Source: Bog-473 sp963742035
Lineage (GTDB): Bacteria; Actinomycetota; Acidimicrobiia; Acidimicrobiales; RAAP-2
DNA: 64,000 nucleotides
Reading direction: 5' to 3'
Assembly: GCA_963742035.1 (NCBI GenBank)
Contig: CAVUKH010000008.1
Coordinates: 227,727-291,726 of the forward strand
This document shows, piece by piece, positions 44,079 through 52,416 of the stretch (positions are counted from its first letter, which is position 1; every line of letters begins with the position of its first letter). The notes under the pieces are model-generated. The model was not told where the DNA came from, searched no databases, and was given only the letters and a program-made list of their open reading frames with translations. Position numbers and translations under genes: made by a program.

Positions 44079-44687
44079 GCCAGCAAGGCTACGCTTTCGA
44101 GGCTCTCTGTGTCCCCCAGTCCTGCTTTCAGCCGGTCTGTATTCGTTTCTTGAGACTCCGACGCCAATAACCCCGCACCCACTACGACCCGACGACGTTG
44201 TGGGTGGCTGATCTGCTTGGCGAACGGGGCCGAACTCGGGGTTCATAGTCGCCACGACGTTGAGGGGAACTGGGTGAGGGCCAGCAGTTCGACGGGGATG
44301 AACTCCGACGGGGATGGAGCCAGCTTCTTGAGCTGCAGCGATCGCCTTGACACGTAGGTCGTTGGCCTCGATCACGGACTGCAGGCATGGGGCACCAATG
44401 GCCAGATTCCGATAGGGGTCCTCGAGAAACAACATCTCCGGGGTCCTGCCGGAGAGCGAAAGCGCTGGCCAGCCGCCTGTGCGCCACGCACCAACTCGCG
44501 CTGGCCAGCGTTTCAAAATGAGTGGCGGGGGGAGGATTTGAGGTTCCGACCTTGTGGTTGTGGGCCTGGACTTCGGCTGGTCGCAGTTGGTTCGCAACCG
44601 GTCAGAGTGCCTCTGAACTCGACACATGCGTCTTGATGGTCGCTCGCTGTTGACCGCCACCGACACTGGTTGGTCGGAGCTCCGCTG
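44079..44687. other. Gene-free stretch with a tRNA-like remnant
   Basis: 609 bp between the crotonase remnant and the glycosyltransferase. Apart from the damaged tRNA 3' end at 44523-44563 I see no gene. The minus frame stays open but has no protein-family motif. Confidence 0.5.
44523..44563 (-). repeat. Degenerate tRNA-Met 3'-end remnant (direct repeat of 54.5 kb)
   Basis: The plus strand GGGGGGAGGATTTGA is identical to the copy at 54.5 kb; the following bases differ at several positions but keep TCCGACCTT and GGTT. It is in the same orientation as the 54496-54538 copy. The T-arm pairing is lost, so it is not a functional tRNA. Confidence 0.55.
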
Positions 44688-46115
44688 TCATCGCGCTGTC
44701 AAATACTGCGGCCCATCAGGGTTACGGAGCTGCTGCAAGAGGTGTGCATATTGCAAGAGGTGATGGTCACCGACGAATTCGTCCAGAACGTGTCGCCGTG
44801 CATTTTCACCTCGCCATCTCACCTCATCAGGCCGTTCGAGCAGCGCGGCCAACGAATCGCCATAGATTTCCAGGTCCGTCGGATCGTCGAGAAGTATTCC
44901 CGTGTCCGGAGGGACTTGGTCGACGATGCCACCGACCCTTGAAGCGACTATGGGTTTACCCTTCCACATCCCTTCGGCCACCGTCAGCCCAAATCCTTCC
45001 GCCAGACTTTTTTGGACGATCACGGTGGCCGATCGCTGGAGGGCATTGACCATGACGGCATTCTCGTCGACATCGTCCATGGGGAGAGTCACGAGACGGA
45101 CACGGCGCCGGGAGCCCATTGGGAGCTTTTCCCATGTCGCAATGCATTCCGCGAGCACTTCGGCGCCTTCGGGATCATCAGCGACTTCTTCTATCGACGG
45201 CCCGACGAGAAGGAGCTGTGCATCAACACGGCCAACGACCTCCGAGGCGAAGCCAGCCATGACACCTTGCATGTCCTTCAATCTGTCCCACCTCGACACT
45301 TGCACGACGAGGTTGCCAAGGGGCTCGGACATCTGAGTGGATGCCACGACGCCCGCTCGACGGACCACCTCGCCCACGACGCCATGGCGGCGCCTGAACG
45401 TCGCAGGCCGGTCGGCTATCCCCGCTGTCAACCCGATCCGAGCCAGGAAGAGGTGAAGATCGCCGTCCGGGAGCGGCTGGTTCTTCGGCGAAAAGGGATC
45501 AATGGAAGGCGGAATGATCGAGACACGCTCAGCGGGGATCCAAGTCGGCACGTAGGCTCGACGAGAAAAAACGAAGGCGTCGCAGGCGCTGAGATGCGGT
45601 CGAAGGAACTCCCACGCCTCTTCTGTCCAAGCGTTCACCTTGTCTGAACCGATATGCGATCGCCAGATCACCGTCGCTCCCACATCGTGCAGCAATGAAG
45701 CCATGCCGGCTGTCTGGGGGTCGTGAAGGAGAGCGATGTCGCCCGGTCGAACACGATGACGGAAGGCCGCGAAATTGGAGGCGGAGACATTCGAATATTT
45801 CGTGGCCTCCGTGAGTCCAAGCGCTCCCGAGTCGCCCCGCATGCCATGGATGCGGTTATGAACTCTCTTGGTGATGGCGAAGAATTCCGGGGTACCGTCG
45901 ATCACGATCCAGCGGGAATCGATCCCCGAACCTCGGATGTAACCAACCAATACGTGCAGCATCTCGGCAACCCCTCCACCAGAGGCCGTCGAGTTGAGGT
46001 TCCATACGGTGTTGTCGGCGAGAATCGTGCGACTCAACCTTGCACTCGCCTCGAGGCGGGTATAGCGCTCGGCGCCGATGAGCGGAAAGAACACGTCGAT
46101 GGAAAGCGCCGGCAC
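44688..46115 (-). CDS. GT4 glycosyltransferase, trehalose synthase/phosphorylase-like (TreT type)
   Basis: 475 residues. 'STASGGGVAEMLHVLVGYIRG' is the acceptor-side Gly-rich loop of TreT/retaining trehalose phosphorylases, followed by 'DIALLHDPQTAGMA', 'VIWRSHIGSD', 'VVQVSRWDRLKDMQGV', and the donor motif 'EGFGLTVAEGMWKGKPIVASRVGG'. These enzymes make or phosphorolyse trehalose from NDP-glucose or glucose-1-phosphate. ATG at 46115. It is the leftmost gene of the 44.5-54.5 kb island and reads outward. Confidence 0.87.
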   Translation of the reverse strand: MPALSIDVFFPLIGAERYTRLEASARLSRTILADNTVWNLNSTASGGGVAEMLHVLVGYIRGSGIDSRWIVIDGTPEFFAITKRVHNRIHGMRGDSGALGLTEATKYSNVSASNFAAFRHRVRPGDIALLHDPQTAGMASLLHDVGATVIWRSHIGSDKVNAWTEEAWEFLRPHLSACDAFVFSRRAYVPTWIPAERVSIIPPSIDPFSPKNQPLPDGDLHLFLARIGLTAGIADRPATFRRRHGVVGEVVRRAGVVASTQMSEPLGNLVVQVSRWDRLKDMQGVMAGFASEVVGRVDAQLLLVGPSIEEVADDPEGAEVLAECIATWEKLPMGSRRRVRLVTLPMDDVDENAVMVNALQRSATVIVQKSLAEGFGLTVAEGMWKGKPIVASRVGGIVDQVPPDTGILLDDPTDLEIYGDSLAALLERPDEVRWRGENARRHVLDEFVGDHHLLQYAHLLQQLRNPDGPQYLTAR

Positions 46116-46344
46116 GTCTACTTCATGGAGTTCCAGTTCAGATCAGCGCCCCGAATTGCCCAGCGTGCATCTTCGAACCGGGAGATCAGACCCGTGAGGG
46201 AGGATGCCAGACAACACCACCTTGCGCTCAAGTTCACTTGGAGAGTTCAAGGGCGATGTCAGCGTTGAAGCCCCGTTGATGGAGCCGAGCCTCGCGACGA
46301 ACGGTGTGGGCCGTCGGGACGCCTGAGAGTTCATGGTGCAGTAC

Positions 46345-46938
46345 TACACCGGGCTGCGTAAGAAGTTCAGCAACAGCCAGGTTCAACATCGTTGGGATTA
46401 GAAATATGCTGCGACCTGCTCAACCGCTCCCATTGGGGCCCTTGCTCACGTTTCGCAACCAGAATTCGAGTCTGTATCGCCGCACGCTGAGCCTTCCGTG
46501 GCTCTCACATAGGTCGGACCATGACCGGGCCGGTCGCTGTTGCTGCGTTTGTTGCATCGCGAGGAGCATGCTGCTCGGTAGCTCACCGCGAGCAACAGTC
46601 CTTCCGCTCCCGGGAGGAGATCGGCGGTCCCCATTAAACCCGAGACTTACGTCCTGACATGAGCGGGCCATCGGCATTGCCCTCATCCTCGAGCTGTTCA
46701 CGGGCTTCGCGCGTGCGGGCTGACACTCAACCTGGTCTAGCCGTTTTCCGGATCCGCGGGTGTCAACCGGGCCCACGGGATCGACGACGTGCCACCGATC
46801 TTGGGCTGGCACAATGCCGGGTACCTCGGCCTGGATCGCCAAGGCGCGAAACGGGGCCTGATGGCACTTCATCAGGTCTACCCACAGTGCTGGGCGGCGA
46901 CGAACTACTGCCACACCTCGTCCCCGAACCTCACTCCT
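46345..46938 (+). pseudogene. Collapsed duplicate of the winged-helix regulator-DoxX locus
   Basis: Pieces match the intact locus at 49.49-50.99 kb in order. 46345-46376 matches the divergent promoter element 49494-49525 (30 of 32). 'LLTFRNQN' near 46440 matches the regulator's end 'SLTFRNED'. 46535-46632 matches the leader. 'KPETYVLT' then a stop matches DoxX N-terminus 'GPETYVLT'. After an internal deletion, 'AIGIALILELFTGFARAG', 'LTLNLV-stop', 'FSGSAGVN', 'ILGWHNAGYLGLDR' and 'SPNLTP-stop' match DoxX 'AIGIGLILGLFTGLAALAGLTLNMVYMFTGSAGVN' to 'NLTP'. Several stops make it non-functional. Confidence 0.85.
46535..46632 (+). ncRNA. Structured leader element, copy A (in pseudogene)
   Basis: CTGTTGCT at 46537-46544 can pair with AGCAACAG at 46591-46598 (8 bp), enclosing smaller hairpins. 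The palindrome CTCCCGGGAG at 46607-46616 follows and overlaps the GGGAGGAG ribosome-binding sequence. Copies B (50.2 kb) and C (52.3 kb) keep the same order and spacing (70, 70 and 72 nt between the first arm and the second hairpin). Confidence 0.65.
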
Positions 46939-47045
46939 TGAGTCGGGCGTCCGCCGCGATGGTCATGGTGGAGCGCCGAAGTGGGGTCAAGGGGCGCCGG
47001 AGACGCCCGGCAGTAGAGCTGAATGGCAAAGGAGTTTGATCGGCA

Positions 47046-48641
47046 ATGAAGGAACTCGTATATCCCAGACTCTTGCTGCAGCGCGCCGAGCAGTTCGCCG
47101 ACAAAGTCGCGTTTATCGACGTGTCGAGCAGAGGCGTCAGCTTTAAGGGCACGTACGAAAACCACGTCGATCGCCTGGTGCGGCTGGCCAACTCTATGCG
47201 AGACGTCCTTGGCATAAGGCCAGGCGACCGTTTTGCAGTGCTTGCCGCGAACAGCCATCAGTACATCGAGCTTTACCACGCCGCGATGTTCGGGGCTGGT
47301 ATCATCAACCCGCTGAACATCCGTTTCGCCCCCTCAGAGCTGGCGTACGTCCTCAACGACTCTGGTTCCAAAGTTGTCTTCACCGACGCGTTGTTTTCCG
47401 ACCTCCTCGACCGCGCCCGCGGCGCTGGTGCCCTGGTCGACACCGTGGTCATGATCGACGGCGAATCTGAGAGCGGCGCCTCCGGACGATTCGGCGCCAC
47501 TCTGGGATACGAAGACCTCGTGGCCGTCGGCCGTTCCACCATGCCGCTCGAGCCGGATGAAGACGACGACGCCATTCTGATGTACACGGGAGGGACCACT
47601 GGATTCCCCAAGGGCGTCTTGCTCCAACAGCGCGCCGAGGTCCTCAACGTGTACCACGTGCTTTCCGCGATAGGGCTTCGTGAGGAACGGCGCTTTCTCT
47701 TCCAGTCGCCGATGTTCCACGCAGCTCTCGTCGCCGGCATCCTCGGTATTCCAGCGAGCGGGGCTACCTCTGTGACGATCCCGCTGTTCGACCCGGAACT
47801 CGTCCTACGCGTTATCGAGGAACAAGAAATCGACACCACAATGGTGGTCCCGATCATGTTGTCGATGCTGGAGCAGGTCGAGGGATTCTCACCACAGCGT
47901 CTACGGTCAGTGCGTCAACTGGTCTATGGGGCCGCGCCGATATCGGAGGCGCTTATCACCCGATGGCTGGAGATGCTTCCGGACACTGATTTCCTGCAGG
48001 GTTATGGAATGACTGAAGCGGCATCTGTGCTGACGTTTCTCGGCCCCGAGGACCACCGACGTGGTGGCAGCGCACTTACAACTGCCGGCAGGCCCTTGAT
48101 TGGAATCGAGATGTGCATTACTGACCCGGTCGGCAAGCACCTCCCCCGGGGAGATACAGGGGAGGTGTGCGCCCGCGGGGGAAATTTCATGCGGGAATAC
48201 TGGAGGAAGCCAGAAGAGTCCAAAATGGTGATCCGTGATGGTTGGTATCGCACCGGCGATATGGGCTTCTTCGACGATAGGAACCTCTTGCACCTCACCG
48301 ATCGGCTGAAGGACATGATCGTCACGGGTGGAGAGAACGTCTACTCCACCGAGGTGGAGAACGCCCTCGCTTCTCATCCCGCCGTACAGGAGGTCGCGGT
48401 GATCGGGATCCCGAGCGACGTCTGGGGAGAGACCGTGCACGCAGTTGTCGTTCTCAAACAGGGCGGGAAGGCAACGGCCGAAGAGCTGATCGAATACGCC
48501 CGCAAATCCCTTGCTGGATTCAAAGTGCCGAAGTCCGTGGAGATTCAACACGATCGGCTCCCGCTTTCGGGGGCGTTCAAGCCTCTCAAGCGCGAGTTGC
48601 GCCGTAGATACTGGGAAGAAAGTGAGCGTCAGGTGAGTTGA
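47046..48641 (+). CDS. Fatty-acyl-CoA synthetase / AMP-dependent ligase
   Basis: 531 residues of the ANL superfamily: P-loop 'MYTGGTTGFPKGVLL', A4-A5 'LVYGAAPISEAL', 'QGYGMTEAASVLTFL', A7 'GWYRTGDMGFFDDRNLLHLTDRLKDMIVTGGENVYSTEVENAL' (family notation), A10 Lys in 'PLSGAFKPLKREL'. It adenylates a carboxylic acid and transfers it to CoA. The acid is unknown. The upstream remnant of the regulator-DoxX locus may supply its promoter. Confidence 0.93.
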   Translation: MKELVYPRLLLQRAEQFADKVAFIDVSSRGVSFKGTYENHVDRLVRLANSMRDVLGIRPGDRFAVLAANSHQYIELYHAAMFGAGIINPLNIRFAPSELAYVLNDSGSKVVFTDALFSDLLDRARGAGALVDTVVMIDGESESGASGRFGATLGYEDLVAVGRSTMPLEPDEDDDAILMYTGGTTGFPKGVLLQQRAEVLNVYHVLSAIGLREERRFLFQSPMFHAALVAGILGIPASGATSVTIPLFDPELVLRVIEEQEIDTTMVVPIMLSMLEQVEGFSPQRLRSVRQLVYGAAPISEALITRWLEMLPDTDFLQGYGMTEAASVLTFLGPEDHRRGGSALTTAGRPLIGIEMCITDPVGKHLPRGDTGEVCARGGNFMREYWRKPEESKMVIRDGWYRTGDMGFFDDRNLLHLTDRLKDMIVTGGENVYSTEVENALASHPAVQEVAVIGIPSDVWGETVHAVVVLKQGGKATAEELIEYARKSLAGFKVPKSVEIQHDRLPLSGAFKPLKRELRRRYWEESERQVS

Positions 48642-48808
48642 CGCGGACTGTGATCCCAACCGAGCTCGGAGGAGAGGCCTGAGATCGGCCAGCGGAGCCG
48701 GAGAGGGGCACACCGCAAAACGGGTGAAAAGGCCACGGCTATCTCGTCAGGGTCGGGCGTTGGGAGGTGTCCGGCAGACCCCTCGATGGACAGCCAGAGG
48801 TGAGTCGA

Positions 48809-49147
48809 TCAGCTCTCCCCTTTGGCAAGCCGATGATGCAGCTGCCAGATCCGGAGCGAGGCCACCAGGCCGGCAAGCAGAAGACCACCTATGGCGGCAA
48901 AGAGGAGACCGACGCCGACGGGAATGGTCCCGCTCACGGTGAAGTACGTGACCTTCACTGATCTCGTGTTCTGGAGAATAAAGATCAGCAGGAGCACCAA
49001 CACCAAGGCCGCCGCGACTACGCCGAACCAAGCGGTGGAGATTCTCGTCCGGCCGCTCTGAGGCGCCGCAGGGCTTTCGACCCCGCTGATCGCGATCGGT
49101 GCCTTTTCAGGCTCAGATTGTGCTTCAGGCTGGGGCGCCGTGGTCAC
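48809..49147 (-). CDS. LapA-domain membrane protein
   Basis: 112 residues: a Pro/Glu-rich cytosolic N-terminus, then two membrane helices with the LapA signature 'FILQNTRSVKVTYFTVSGTIPVGVGLLFAAIGGLL' in family notation, and a short coiled tail. LapA/DUF1049 proteins help envelope assembly. GTG at 49147 overlaps the TGA of the upstream gene (GTGA), so it is translated together with the helical-domain protein. Confidence 0.85.
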   Translation of the reverse strand: MTTAPQPEAQSEPEKAPIAISGVESPAAPQSGRTRISTAWFGVVAAALVLVLLLIFILQNTRSVKVTYFTVSGTIPVGVGLLFAAIGGLLLAGLVASLRIWQLHHRLAKGES

Positions 49148-49482
49148 GGCGTCACACCTTCCGCTTCATGGGCCTCCACCCGAGAGTCCCAGATTTCCCA
49201 TCGGTATCGGAACCGCTCAACCTGAGATACCACCACCGGGACATTTGTCAGCTCGACCTCTCGCCGAGCCTGAGGAGACTGCTGCGCCATCAGTTGGCGG
49301 ATGCGACTGAGCACGGATTCCTCCATGTCGAGGATCTCTGAGTAGATGCCCCTCCAGAACAGTGCTTGTTCCAAAGACGCGGTGGCGGGGTCCACCTCGT
49401 TTTCCATGCCCAAGGAATCGTCCCCTCCTCTCGTCGCCGCGACGATATCGGGCCGATCCGGATGTGCTTCTTCCGGGGTCAT
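49144..49482 (-). CDS. Stand-alone helical domain shared with the divergent winged-helix regulator
   Basis: 112 residues. The region from about 39 to 101 ('ALFWRGIYSEILDMEESVLSR' through 'WEIWDSRV') aligns with residues about 29-90 of the divergent regulator ('ARHWMSIYDDLIRFKHGLLER' through 'LDLWYQRV'). Shared anchors include W-x2-IY, L-x-R, P-x-A, Q-x-E, R and W-x2-RV. The N-terminal 38 residues are polar. I do not know the family. It may bind the same ligand or the regulator itself. It overlaps LapA downstream. Confidence 0.6.
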   Translation of the reverse strand: MTPEEAHPDRPDIVAATRGGDDSLGMENEVDPATASLEQALFWRGIYSEILDMEESVLSRIRQLMAQQSPQARREVELTNVPVVVSQVERFRYRWEIWDSRVEAHEAEGVTP

Positions 49483-49493
49483 GGACTAGTCCT

Positions 49494-49525
49494 ACACCGG
49501 GTGGCGTAAGAAGTTCAGCAACAGG
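49494..49525. promoter_or_regulatory. 32-bp element in the divergent promoter (second copy at 46345)
   Basis: TACACCGGG followed by GCGTAAGAAGTTCAGCAACAG sits between the ATG of the helical-domain gene (minus) and the GTG of the regulator (plus). It matches 46345-46376 at 30 of 32 bases. Preservation in the decayed duplicate suggests it was part of the copied control region. Confidence 0.6.
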
Positions 49526-49549
49526 CCACCCTTCCTCGGCATCCGTATA

Positions 49550-50122
49550 GTGGTATCCGTGGAGTCCGGGCATCCAGGGGGTCCGACCCAGGGCCCGCTC
49601 CAAGGCGAGGATATCGAGACCGAGCACTGGGAGGACGCCCGCCATTGGATGAGCATCTACGACGATCTGATCCGCTTCAAACACGGCCTTCTGGAGCGAG
49701 TCAAGCGGGAGTTACCCAAGCTCCACCCGGTGGCGCAAGAGGCGGCCGACGTCGATGTCACCTATATCGAGAACCAAATGGAGGGGTATTACACCCGTCT
49801 TGACCTCTGGTATCAGCGGGTCTGGCAACTCCAGGGACTCTGGCTCGATCCGAATGGTCGCGTACTACGCCACAAGGGAAAGGAGGTCGTTCTCACGAAC
49901 CGAGAGTTCGAGCTGCTCCAGTTCCTCCTCGACCACCCCCACCGCTTCTACACCTCGTCACAGATCATGGGATATGCCTGGTCAGACTCGGCGCTGTTCC
50001 CTGAAGAAGTCCGCAATTACGTCTCGAGAGTCAGAAAGATTCTCGCCCGGCTGGATATACCCGCAGACCTCGTCAACCGACCCGGTCGTGGCTACTCGCT
50101 GACCTTTCGCAACGAGGACTGA
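49550..50122 (+). CDS. Winged-helix regulator with N-terminal helical sensor domain
   Basis: 190 residues. The N-terminal half is helical and homologous to the divergent small protein. The C-terminal half is a complete OmpR/PhoB-type winged helix: 'LTNREFELLQFLLDHPHRFYTSSQIM', recognition region 'PEEVRNYVSRVRKILARLD', wing 'VNRPGRGYSLTF'. There is no receiver domain, so it is not a standard response regulator. GTG at 49550 or 49559. DoxX follows 167 bp later behind the structured leader; I infer it controls that locus. Confidence 0.8.
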   Translation: MVSVESGHPGGPTQGPLQGEDIETEHWEDARHWMSIYDDLIRFKHGLLERVKRELPKLHPVAQEAADVDVTYIENQMEGYYTRLDLWYQRVWQLQGLWLDPNGRVLRHKGKEVVLTNREFELLQFLLDHPHRFYTSSQIMGYAWSDSALFPEEVRNYVSRVRKILARLDIPADLVNRPGRGYSLTFRNED

Positions 50123-50191
50123 AGGAGTGCCCCTCGGCGCGTTCGTCCGGTGCATGGTCGCGCTGAGCTGGCCACGACCGGCGCGTTGTCT

Positions 50192-50289
50192 CGCTGTTGC
50201 TGCATTTGTTGCACCTCGCAGCTCATGCTGGCTCTCAGCTCATCTTGAGCAACAGCCCTCTCGCTCCCGGGAGGAGATCGGTGGTCCCA
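50192..50289 (+). ncRNA. Structured leader element, copy B (upstream of DoxX)
   Basis: CTGTTGCT (50194-50201) pairs perfectly with AGCAACAG (50248-50255), and CTCCCGGGAG (50264-50273) overlaps the Shine-Dalgarno GGGAGGAG. The GTG start conserved with copy C comes 26 nt after that hairpin begins. The layout suggests control of translation start by RNA folding. I do not recognise a known riboswitch class in it. Confidence 0.65.
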
Positions 50290-50994
50290 GTGGGACCCGA
50301 GACTTACGTTCTGACACCTCCTTCTCCGTCAACTGCGGACGTCGCCGATCCTGAGGAGTTGCCGCCTCACCGCTGGAGCGACAACGGGCACGTGCGGGCC
50401 AACGACCACAATCTGCGGGCCACCGACTGGCTCTACCGCTCCCGGGCCGCCAGTGTCATTTGGCTCGCCGTACGCCTCGTGCTCGGCTACTGGTGGCTGA
50501 ACGCGGGCTACCAGAAGATCTGGGGAAGTGAGAAAGCCGGCTTCTGGTTCGGGAGTGGCGCCGGAGTCAAGGGCTTCGCTACAGCCGGCGTCTTGGGGTC
50601 CGCCACAGGCAAGGGTGGGGCCAGCTACGGCTGGTGGGCCGCCTTCCTCCACAACTTCGTCATCCCCAACGCATCGTGGATTGCCAAGCTCATCGCACTC
50701 GGTGAGGTGGCCATCGGCATCGGGCTCATCCTCGGGCTGTTCACCGGCCTGGCCGCGCTGGCTGGGCTTACGCTCAACATGGTCTACATGTTCACCGGTT
50801 CGGCCGGCGTCAACCCGGCGTACATGATCCTCGAGGTTCCACTCATTTTGGCCTGGCGCAACGCCGGGTTCATCGGTCTCGACCGCTACGCCCTCGACGG
50901 CGCTTGGTGGCGGACGCATTTCAGTCGGTTCACCGATCACGCCGGACATCCACGGGCAGCTGCCACACTCCCCGTCCCCAATCTCACTCCCTGA
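50290..50994 (+). CDS. DoxX-family membrane protein
   Basis: 234 residues. After a hydrophilic N-terminus ('VGPETYVLTPPSPST') come about four membrane helices with DoxX features: 'LAVRLVLGYWWLNAGYQKI', 'IGIGLILGLFTGLAALAGLTLNMVYMF' pattern and 'GFIGLDRYALD'. DoxX relatives form the membrane part of thiosulfate:quinone reductase or oxidoreductase complexes. GTG at 50290 is chosen because the corresponding start and the peptide 'ETYVLT' are conserved in the other leader copies; GTG at 50281 is an alternative. Confidence 0.85.
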   Translation: MGPETYVLTPPSPSTADVADPEELPPHRWSDNGHVRANDHNLRATDWLYRSRAASVIWLAVRLVLGYWWLNAGYQKIWGSEKAGFWFGSGAGVKGFATAGVLGSATGKGGASYGWWAAFLHNFVIPNASWIAKLIALGEVAIGIGLILGLFTGLAALAGLTLNMVYMFTGSAGVNPAYMILEVPLILAWRNAGFIGLDRYALDGAWWRTHFSRFTDHAGHPRAAATLPVPNLTP

Positions 50995-51144
50995 CCTCGG
51001 CGCCGCGGTGCCGCACCGAGGTCTGCCCCCGGTCCGCCGCGCCCAAAGGCTCACCTCGACCACAACGAGCGAAAGAACCACGCCATGAAGGCGCTTTTAC
51101 CACGGGCCCAACGAGAAGAGTTGGGTTTGGAAAAGGAGTTTGTG

Positions 51145-51372
51145 ATGCCTGCTAGATCCCCAGAGGCCCGACGGATCTCCTCTCTGCTCTCAGAGCGCAG
51201 GGTTTCCAGCACGGCGATGGCGGCCGTGCTTTCTGTAGCACTGCTGTTTGGCCTGGTCGGATTCGCTTTCCACACGCTCTGGATCGTCACAATCCTCGCG
51301 CTTGCTCTTGGGCTCGGCTATGTCCTAGCGAACGCCCGACAGGATCGCAGAGATGTCGTCGATCGTCGATAA
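51145..51372 (+). CDS. Small membrane protein, two helices
   Basis: 75 residues: a basic N-terminus 'EARRISSLLSERR', hydrophobic helices 'AMAAVLSVALLFGLVGFAFHTLWIVTILALALGLGYVLA' (as pattern) and a charged tail. ATG at 51145 has AAAGGAG seven bases upstream, better than the ATG at 51085. It follows DoxX by 150 bp. Function unknown. Confidence 0.7.
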   Translation: MPARSPEARRISSLLSERRVSSTAMAAVLSVALLFGLVGFAFHTLWIVTILALALGLGYVLANARQDRRDVVDRR

Positions 51373-51486
51373 GACGCTGGGAAGGAATGGCTGCCATCAG
51401 CCCGGCCGTTGTATGGAGCCACCGCTCTCGAGATGCCGATTCGACCCGGATGCCGGCGGCGAGCAGGTGCTGAACTGAGGAACTGA

Positions 51487-52233
51487 GTGACGATCGCCAA
51501 TAACCCATCCGCCAACAAAGACGCTCATGAAGCCCGCGAGTGCGAGCCCGTAAGCCGAGCAGTAGGAGGCTCGTCCGGCGTTGACGAGATCATCGTGATC
51601 GGTGCCGGCGTGCACTGTAGCGATGGGCCATGCGGTCTGGTGCGGTGCGTGGTTGTAGATCCCGTGGCTCAAGACGTCACTCATATCGTGGTCGAATCGA
51701 AGCACCGGCAGGGGCTGGGCCGGCTCGTTCCCCTCGCCCTCATCGGTGCCGCGGGGAACGACGTCTCATTGAATTGTGACTCAGCGGCCTTCGAGGACCT
51801 CGAGGTGGCCGAAGAGATCCAATTCATGCCTGGAAGCGTCGGTCACGCGACCTACGGACCCCGAGAGACGCTTACCTTGCCCTACTACGGGTTTGGATTG
51901 GCAGACAGGACGGCTGCTGCGGATGCCGGGCTGGCCGTCACGCGTGATGCGCTCCCCCTGGGTGAGGTGGGGGTCCACCGAGGCGATTGCGTTCATGCCG
52001 CGGACGGCGAAATCGGAGTGGTCAAGGGGCTCATAATCGAACGTCAGACCCACAATGTGACCCACGTCCTCCTTCAGGAGGGGCACCTTTGGGGTCGGAG
52101 AGACGTGGCGATCCCCATTTGTTCCGTCACCGCATTCGAGGGAGGCATCCGGCTGAATATATCCAGGGATGCCGTCCAGAGTCTTCCACCGGTAGTCCTC
52201 GAACATTCTGTTTTTGACAGGTACCACCGTTAG
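51487..52233 (+). CDS. PRC-barrel-like protein (two modules)
   Basis: 248 residues. Two related beta-rich modules each resemble PRC barrels: 'LVRCVVVDPVAQDVTHIVVESKH' (about 50-72) and 'IGVVKGLIIERQTHNVTHVLLQEGHLWGRRDVAIPI' pattern (about 175-210). PRC barrels occur in RimM and photosynthetic reaction centres and bind proteins or RNA at membranes. No membrane helix. GTG at 51487. It lies between DoxX and the epimerase. Exact role unknown. Confidence 0.72.
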   Translation: MTIANNPSANKDAHEARECEPVSRAVGGSSGVDEIIVIGAGVHCSDGPCGLVRCVVVDPVAQDVTHIVVESKHRQGLGRLVPLALIGAAGNDVSLNCDSAAFEDLEVAEEIQFMPGSVGHATYGPRETLTLPYYGFGLADRTAAADAGLAVTRDALPLGEVGVHRGDCVHAADGEIGVVKGLIIERQTHNVTHVLLQEGHLWGRRDVAIPICSVTAFEGGIRLNISRDAVQSLPPVVLEHSVFDRYHR

Positions 52234-52315
52234 GAAATCGCACAATGTGCTCGAGCGAGGACCCCCAGTCCGAACTTTCGGACGCCCCTATTCACGGACC
52301 ACTCGCCTGACAAGT

Positions 52316-52416
52316 CGCTGTTGCTGCCTTTGTTACAACTCGAAGAGCATGCTGACCAAGAGTTCACCCCCGAGTAAATAGTCCTCCTGCTCCCGGGAGG
52401 AGATCGGCAGTTCCCT
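52316..52416 (+). ncRNA. Structured leader element, copy C (upstream of leader peptide)
   Basis: CTGTTGCT at 52318-52325 is identical to the other copies; the 3' partner (AGTAAATAG, 52373-52381) is partly decayed. CTCCCGGGAG at 52390-52399 and GGAGGAGATCGG are fully kept. The start codon (ATG at 52417) is 27 nt after the hairpin begins, against 26 nt in copies A and B. Confidence 0.6.
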
